Shown here: positions 15,756 through 22,044 of the stretch, one piece after another | How the letters are laid out: the number at the start of each line of letters is the position of its first letter | How positions within the stretch are numbered: position 1 is the first letter of the stretch | Origin: Silene noctiflora | Taxonomy: Eukaryota; Streptophyta; Magnoliopsida; Caryophyllales; Caryophyllaceae | Direction: 5' to 3' | DNA: 22,044 nucleotides | NCBI GenBank assembly: GCA_009801015.1 | Contig: VHZZ01001501.1 | Coordinates: 21,202 to 43,245, forward strand | The notes under the pieces: generated by a model | The model's input: the letters and a program-made list of their open reading frames with translations, nothing else | The model's database searches: none | Told to the model about the DNA's origin: nothing | Program-made: the position numbers and the translations under genes

Positions 15756-18700
15756 TCAACTAGGAGCTGCTAGCCGTTGCATGGCAGTGACCGGCTCGCT
15801 GCACCTTGCACATCTGAAAGATGGTGAAGCAGAACATCGTGTTCTAAGGCAGTAATAACAGTATCTGCAGGAAAAACAGAGTGCGGACATCACAAACTGG
15901 GCTTGTTTTTCGACAAGCAATTACCAAGTTTTACAGGAAAAGAGTGCGTTAATAATTTAGATAAAGCTTCTTAGATAAAGCTGAAAGTAACTGCTACATA
16001 ATTTATTTAATACCATGAAAGGAAGGTGGCTTATTAAATTGGATACACGTCTTTTTATTGTGAAGTTGAGGTCCTTGGATGCACTTCTTGATGCAATTTT
16101 CACCATGGAAATATCATGGTTTTAAATATTGGCTGCTACACCAATACGCAGCCGAGTTGTAAAGGTATTGGAGTTTACTACAACCGCATTTAACTGCGTC
16201 TTAAGGCAATATGGACCGCATTTAGTGAAATTAGGCAGCGATAACTGATACCACGCGGGGACTGTGAACAAAACCGAGATCTAATATTATATGGATCATC
16301 AAAAAATAACCTAATTGTGTCGTTAACATCGAAGTGAGACTGCATACATCTGCCCTCTTCACCTTTCCATTTGCAGAAATTGGGGAAATATTATTATTTT
16401 TGTTGCAGAGAAAACTGTGGTAAAGCTACATCCGTCCAATCCCTTACCCCTACAGCCCTATCATAAGCAGGAGCCTTTAACCGGGATAATGTTGTAGTTA
16501 AAAGTCAAAGGATACTGTCGAAGAATGCGAAGGGTGAACATGAATAATAGCACATGACAGACCATGTCAAAATTAACCATAGAAATTTATGATAGCTACT
16601 TGTAAATAAGCAAGTTTTTCCCCTTTCTGTTAAGCATCTTTAACTGCTATCTGGTACTTTTAAATCAAGCACCCAAAGAATTGCATAAACAGTAGGTATA
16701 ATGAATTTCAGATGCTCAAGCACACACCTGTGTCTACAAGGTAATGCTATAAATGGAACTGTTGGGCTAGATTGGCAGATGGGGCAAGAAGTTTCGTCCA
16801 CGCCAGTATCCGAAGATTTGTCCTTTGAGAATGGCCGAAATAAGTTCTTAAATGCCGAAGAGTTGAGAAGTGGTAGGAGTAACAACAGCATTTCCTGCAT
16901 GCAAACCAGAATTTCTCAATACCATAACAGGACATGCTTAATATACGAATTTGAAGTAAAACCAAATAAGGTGTCTTCTGAAAATAACAAGCAAATCATA
17001 TAATATCTAGTTAACACCATTAATGACAAGTACAATTAACCAATTCCAATATTACCAAACAAGTCTCCAGAGAGCAGCCAACACAATGACTGCAACTCTA
17101 ATTTGCTTTCCCAATGTATACACACTTTTTCGGAACTATTAACAGTTAGCACTACTATGTACAACCAAGCATACGTAGACAGAAAACGACCTTCTTAGAT
17201 CAAATTAAAGGTCATGTCCCTTTGTGTCTCATTGCCATGTGCCACAAAACATCCTAATGCTAATATTAACCGAAAGGCAGGTACATTTAACCAATACAAT
17301 GACTGCAATTCTACTTTGCTTTCCACATGTATATACACTTTCTCAGATTATTAACTGTTAGCATTAACATATTCAAGCAAGAATATACAGATAGAAACGA
17401 CTTTCTAAGATCAGTATCGGTCATGTCCTATATGTCTCATTGCCATGTGCCACAAGCAGCACCTTAGATAACAATTAGAATTTGATACACTAAATCAATG
17501 AATTGAACAAGGTTATTCCTCCATCAGTGATGAACAAAACTGTAAATTTTCTATGTTAAGAATCTCATAATCATAAATGGCCTATTGCGGGCACCAATAT
17601 GACATACTTCATACAAAATCTCAACTTTCATCCACGTCAAAATGCAAAAGCCTCACGAGTGAATCACAGAAACTTACTGAAAACTCATTCCATACTAATT
17701 GGCGATTCATGTATTCAAAACTGACGGAGCGATTCATATTAGGACTTCCATATACGAGCCTAGCTCTGAGAGCCCTCTCAATTAGACTCCTATACCTGCA
17801 AATATAATGTTTGCATAAATCTTTAAGTAAACATAAGTGAGACATGAGCACCCTTTCCATCCCATCCCCACCCAAAAAAGTGATGAAAAGAATCGCGCCA
17901 TGCTCCCAAATTAATTTAGGGTCGACTAACATGAATCACCATTTGAAAACGTCAATGAAAAATTAAACAATGAAAAAGGAAAGATAAAAATTCTGAACTT
18001 ATTTTTTAAAAATAGGTGTGAATAGCATAAGAAGAAATCATGAAATACGAGGAATAAAATATGAAGTGTTATTAAGCAAAATCGTTATAATGTGTATGTG
18101 GAAAATCATTTGAAAGAGAGTAGAATAAAAAGTAACAAAAATCAGAAAAATATTTGCATTAGAAGGTCCAGCTACAAAGATATGACGTGTGTAATTGCAA
18201 TTGATTGATCTTCCCACAAATATATTGAAATTTCTACCAATTTCTATGAGTATCATTTTGATTCAGTATCTTGGTAAATTTCCTTCTATCAATGTTTTCC
18301 CTTTCCTTCGACGACATCTTGAGTTTTCATTACAAATTGAATGGTGGAAACTTACTTTCCAGTTAAAAGAAATAAAAGCAAGTTGCTGAAGGATGCAGCC
18401 CTATAAAATCCTTCTACACGTTGCAGGAAAAGCCATGCCCTTTGTCCTAGTGTCCTCTGTGAGAAGAAAGAAAGAACTATAGAAATCAATACTTCCAAGA
18501 AGCAGTCATTTGGGGTCAACATTACAAAAACACAAATTTAAATGTTGTAGGAAAGAAGTAATACCTGCTCCGAGTCTCCCCATCTTCGAAAAGCAGAGAA
18601 CGATTGTAGACGTGTCCAAATGTACTGACCACCCACTGTAGCAATGCAGTACCACATCTTTTGAGTAACTGTTAGCCCAGGACCCTCCAAGCCCGTTCTT

Positions 18701-21627
18701 ACTGCAGGTAGTCAGGTTCTCAGATATAGTGACAAATGCGCACTTAAGTAAAATGTAAGACCAGAGAAAACTAAAATATGAAAGGCATATTCTTAAAGTA
18801 CAAAAATAATAAGGTTTCTTTTGGTATTCTGGTTTAGTTTATCATATAGACAAAACTGTGAATACTCTTAGGCATAGACTTAGCTGGACTTGCACACAAA
18901 CAAAGAGAAAATAACTTTTTGCCTACGATGCCTGAATGGCTGCAAATCAAATAGGAATTCTTCACCCTCATTTGCACAAATATGAGTCAGAGCCTGGTGT
19001 AGGTAATAGGAGTGATAGTACCACTACAAAAAAGATGATTCAAATTTGACTATTTGAGGTATTATTGAACTGGAGAAAAATATCAGATCAGGGTATAGTG
19101 GGGAATGTGCATCGGAAAGGCCCACCAAGAATGTCATAGTTTCGACAGATGTAACTTTATTGACATTATATCGGTTACAGAGATCATCTTGTTGTTCCAT
19201 TCTGTTCTATTTACAAAAAAAGAAAACAACTCTTGTGGCCCCTAAGATTTCCTTTCCACAAAACTACCTCCTCCACTACAATTCCTGTTGGTGAGACAAT
19301 TCTAAAATACAATGAAATCAGAACAAAACAGGCTTCTTCAGTGCCAAATATAGTGCCAAATCAATGATTGGGCCATTCTACAGTGAAACTGATCAACAAG
19401 TTGAACCAAGTCAAAAATGAACACGGATTTCATTAAGCTTAAATCCTAAGAATCATTCACTAACTTAACCCACTATCTCAAACCTTCATGTTGTAGATTA
19501 GGATTATGAAGTTCTTTCAGAACAGCTCCATATCACTGACACACCTCCAGAGTATCTCCACACTCTAAACAACCCTCAAATCATCTCCTAGTCACTCCCA
19601 CACCTTCAGAGTCCTCACCCTTAACTGCTTCATGCATGTTGTAATGGGGGGGTATACTAAGAGCACCATATAAAATTATAAATCCTTAGGAAAATATTTT
19701 GCTATGTGAAACTGGCCATAATACCTTCACTTAATCACCAAAAACACTGACAAAGTTCACAAACTCAAACCTTCAAAGAATAACAAGAAGCCTAACTACT
19801 ACAATTAGCCAAATAACAGTATATTATATATAAGAATACAAAATATTATAGACTAGCATGGACTTCACCTTATGAACTGGATATAAGAAACTCTCAGTCA
19901 TATTTGGAGTATCATAAAAGTCTTAATTCAACATCATAAATAGCAATGGGATAGTTGTAGTTTCTCTCAATCACCCACATTAGTAATTTCACCATAAGCA
20001 TCACTTCCAAAATCTAGACTATTAATCAGTAAGCTCACGAAGTATGCTGATATATTCATCCATGTATAAGCAATTTAATCAGAAAGGGAAATTCGCATTA
20101 GTCACTAGTAACCTTTTTCCATGTTCTTCGACAAATCAAAAGTAGATATAAAACAGTCACAGAAGTTCTTACCAGGAAACAACATAAACATGTACAATAG
20201 CTTCTATCAACAAAGAGTAGCCATTACCTTTTTCTCTCACTTCCATAACACGTTCATCTCGGTATCTCAAATTCATCAAAGCATTTCCTGGAGTAGGCTT
20301 ATCTACCCATATCGAGAACCGCCAAATAAGAAACTCAAGGAATGCATCAAGTTCTGGCTCATATTGAAATAGAATTCCTGGCTGACCCCAACAATGATGC
20401 AAATTAGACAAACAAAAACTCTAAAGCAACAGCTTAGAGACAATAATACAACGTACATGGGATGTCAAAAACTACACAAAATGTACGAGCTACATGCCAA
20501 GATGATACCTTCATCAAAGAGAACACTTTAACCAACTGCTCTTTTAACATGGCTGACATTTCAACATCTAGTCTCCCTGCATCAAATTGATTCACTCGGG
20601 ATATTGTAATTGGGATCATCATCTGCAATAACGTCACAAAACATCACATAGAGCAAGTTCATCGTAAAATTTGCAAGGTCTTGTAAAATAAAAGTGGATA
20701 CTACTATACTGGTTGAAAAGCCAAGTTCAACCTGATACCGTTCCTAGATTATCTAAACAACACTCTGCACATTTTTTACCAATGGGGGCATTAACTCTTG
20801 GGCACTTCTTTTTGGGAAAATTAGCTGATAAACAACATACGGTAGCTTAAAACTCCGTATAAGATACCAATCAAAAATATACACAGTTTGCTGATCAGAT
20901 GTTTCGCCTGCAATACTCACAATTGCATTGTACAATCGTCCAAAACATACATTATATTCCTACTTCATCATTTCAACAAAATCAGCCACATTCACTTAAA
21001 ACTCAAAATGCGCCAGTGAATCAATTCACACTTCTCCTTTTGATTCATCGCAGTACACGAACATTAATACAATAGCTCACTCTACTAATCAATTAACCGG
21101 CACAAAAAAAGTCGCAAGAGTAACACTGTAATACTCAATCTTCACCTAGCAATTCGACACATATCGAAAACTCAAAACCGCGAAAGTTCATCCACATATA
21201 CACTTCATACATTATAACAACAATTTCGATGCCAAATATACAGCCTCAAATTACAATTATTCATCGGCAAGCTAAAAGGCATAGTATTATGGATCGTAAA
21301 AATAATTCAATTGATGCATAAAAGTATAATCGAATAATTAATAAGTATAATTGACGAGTACTCGTAAAATACTCCCTCAGTACCGGTCATTTCTTTACAT
21401 TTGCTTATAATAAAGAGATTATGCTTAAAACGGAAACGTAAAGAAATGACTGAGACACGTAAATAAGAAAAACGTAAAGAATTGACCGGGACGGGACATG
21501 ATGATTAGTAGTATGATACCTGGTGAGAGAGAGTGAAAGAGGTCCATTGAGGGAGTAATTTGTGGTAAGTGTTGATCCAGGTTTCTGGAGAAGGTGGTGG
21601 AGATGAAATTAGGGTTTGTGAGTCCAT
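15756..21627 (-). CDS. PEX2: Peroxisome biogenesis protein 2 (peroxin-2, RING-type E3), 8 coding exons, 335 aa
   Basis: Joined coding exons (high to low): 21627-21520, 20622-20509, 20381-20228, 18701-18565, 18456-18356, 17795-17678, 16894-16728, 15864-15756. All introns are GT-AG with phases 0,0,1,0,2,0,2, and 1008 nt stay open to TGA. Known role: with PEX10 and PEX12, PEX2 forms the peroxisomal membrane ubiquitin-ligase and retrotranslocation complex that ubiquitinates the import receptor PEX5. Visible: the Pex2/Pex12 N-terminal domain (ISRVNQFDAGRLDVEMSAML ~res 43-62, FQYEPELDAFLEFLIWRFSI ~res 79-98, TGLEGPGLT ~res 128-136, VSFEYMNRQLVWNEFS ~res 229-244), a hydrophobic stretch EMLLLLLPLL at 245-254, and a complete C3HC4 RING: Cys281, Cys284, Cys297, His299, Cys302, Cys305, Cys318, Cys321. 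Length matches plant PEX2 (about 330 aa). The chosen Met at 21627 starts MDSQTLISSPPPSPETW; an in-frame Met at 21708 would add 27 residues with no family support. No breaks seen, so it is probably functional. Confidence 0.97.
16118..16280. mobile_element. Possible GGTTTTAAAT-type element remnant in PEX2 intron 7
   Basis: ggttttaaatattggctgc with tacgcagccgag, and later accgcattt and gataccacgcgg, resemble the composition of the element at 13575-13722. The right terminus is not recognisable. It lies inside intron 15865-16727. Confidence 0.3.
17079..17455 (+). repeat. Tandem duplication, ~165-bp unit, in PEX2 intron 6
   Basis: Copy A 17079-17246 and copy B 17292-17455, same orientation, about 45 bp apart. 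Shared landmarks in order: acaatgactgcaa, tttgctttcc, tgtata-acactttctc, attaac-gttagca, cgac-ttct-agatca, ggtcatgtcc, and tctcattgccatgtgccaca. The copies differ by many substitutions and small gaps. The intron is 16895-17677. Confidence 0.8.
18702..20227 (-). other. PEX2 intron 3 (1526 bp), no internal gene recognised
   Basis: The largest PEX2 intron, bounded by a GT (20227-20226) and an AG (18703-18702). It has phase 1 and joins codon 126 (Val). No exon-like family segment, inverted-repeat element or long open frame was found inside. Confidence 0.7.
21372..21497. mobile_element. Stowaway-like MITE remnant in PEX2 intron 1
   Basis: Left end CTCCCTCAGTACCGGTCATT preceded by TA (21370-21371). 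The right part contains two inverse matches, acgtaaagaaatgactgag (about 21437-21455) and acgtaaagaattgaccggg (about 21472-21490). The doubled right arm suggests internal duplication; no clean TA follows. It ends about 25 bp from the intron 1 donor. Confidence 0.6.
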
Positions 21628-21750
21628 GAAATTGATTTTAAAAGTTCTAGAGAATTTGGGGAAAACTGGAAAAGTGCGTGAGATAAATGATGAATTGATG
21701 ATGAACAAGTATCTGGTGGATTCTTGAGGGTAGAATCTTTTCTTCTTGTA

Positions 21751-21755
21751 ATTGG
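21751..21755 (-). promoter_or_regulatory. CCAAT box candidate upstream of PEX2
   Basis: CCAAT on the gene strand, about 125 bp upstream of the start codon. No TATA box is evident, which would fit a housekeeping gene. Five bases can occur by chance. Confidence 0.25.
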
Positions 21756-21962
21756 TTGGTAAGGTGGTTGCACCTTGGCTTTTTGAGTAGGGGTGGTCGG
21801 GTGGATTAGTGATTTGTGCTCACTTGATCATCATTGAACAGATGACTCGAATTTGACTTGCAACCCAAATTATCGATTCGATTAGAGTGTTTATTATCAC
21901 GTCCGGATATTATCTTTAAATCACTTGTAACAACAATACACTAAAAAATCCGGATTGTAATT

Positions 21963-22004
21963 CGTAGTCGACGTTTTAGTAATCGTAGTCGGCGTTTTCA
22001 TTCC
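21963..22004. repeat. Two tandem copies of a 21-bp unit
   Basis: CGTAGTCGACGTTTTAG and CGTAGTCGGCGTTTTCA follow one another with a 21-bp period. They lie about 340 bp upstream of the PEX2 start; the surrounding taattcg/cgaatta also forms a weak inverted repeat that may be an element running off the window edge. Confidence 0.45.
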
Positions 22005-22044
22005 GAATTACGAAACTACCCTTCCCTCCCACAAACTCAACTCA

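Noticed and set aside
16701-17003. 100-codon plus-strand open frame
   Set aside because: It is the antisense shadow of PEX2 exon 7, which encodes the RING cysteines on the minus strand.
20228-20275. A missing micro-exon in PEX2 after RYRDER
   Set aside because: Reading exon 3 through to the donor at 20227 gives RYRDERVMEVREK, which joins exon 4 (VRTGLEGPGLT) in frame, so no extra exon is needed.
21628-21708. N-terminal extension of PEX2 from the upstream in-frame Met
   Set aside because: The added 27 residues (starting MFIINSSF) have no counterpart in the family as I know it; the Met at 21627 gives the expected short N-terminus.
1-22044. Operon-like, CRISPR, phage, toxin-antitoxin or biosynthetic cluster content
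   Set aside because: All credible coding sequence is spliced plant genes; no regularly spaced repeats with spacers and no clustered enzyme genes are present.

Overview
The window is nuclear DNA from a flowering plant, almost certainly a eudicot. Two spliced protein-coding genes, both on the minus strand with canonical GT-AG introns, sit in AT-rich sequence full of small transposable elements. Several short elements carry a palindromic GAGACGGTCTCTC-type core that I associate with Caryophyllales genomes; that lineage guess is inference only. There is no operon, phage, CRISPR or bacterial feature.

Gene 1 (3602-9368, minus) is a bHLH transcription factor of the plant bHLH68/bHLH123/bHLH112-like group. 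I rebuilt it as 8 coding exons (392 residues) by following splice sites and family motifs. Gene 2 (15756-21627, minus) is PEX2, the peroxisomal membrane RING-finger peroxin. It also has 8 coding exons (335 residues), with a complete C3HC4 RING. The reading frame closes across all seven junctions in both genes. They are unrelated in function and simply adjacent: PEX2 lies upstream of the bHLH gene on the same strand, with about 6.4 kb between its stop codon and the bHLH start.

Layout. 1-3500 is the region downstream of the bHLH gene: a Helitron 3' end, a tiny poly(A) retro-insertion, a long-TIR MITE with a Stowaway nested inside it, an unexplained higher-GC stretch, and two more inverted-repeat elements, one of them bracketed by a 65-bp direct repeat. 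3602-9368 is the bHLH gene; its introns hold a ~130-bp tandem repeat, a SINE-like remnant, a 193-bp hAT MITE with a perfect 8-bp target duplication, a complete 333-bp non-autonomous Helitron and a Stowaway-like MITE. 9369-15755 is intergenic: bHLH promoter with a TATA-like site and an AAT microsatellite, a tRNA-derived SINE, and a run of four inverted-repeat elements (11457-12775) followed by smaller ones. 15756-21627 is PEX2; its introns hold a ~165-bp tandem duplication and MITE remnants. 21628-22044 is the PEX2 upstream region.

I found no new enzymatic or defence system. The most notable items are the short intronic Helitron with both ends intact, the clean hAT MITE, the two related MITEs whose long terminal arms are built from tandem sub-repeats, the poly(A) micro-insertion, and an apparently shortened C-terminal linker in the bHLH protein. 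Three ambiguous bases (N at 285, 396 and 486) fall in the repetitive first 500 bases.
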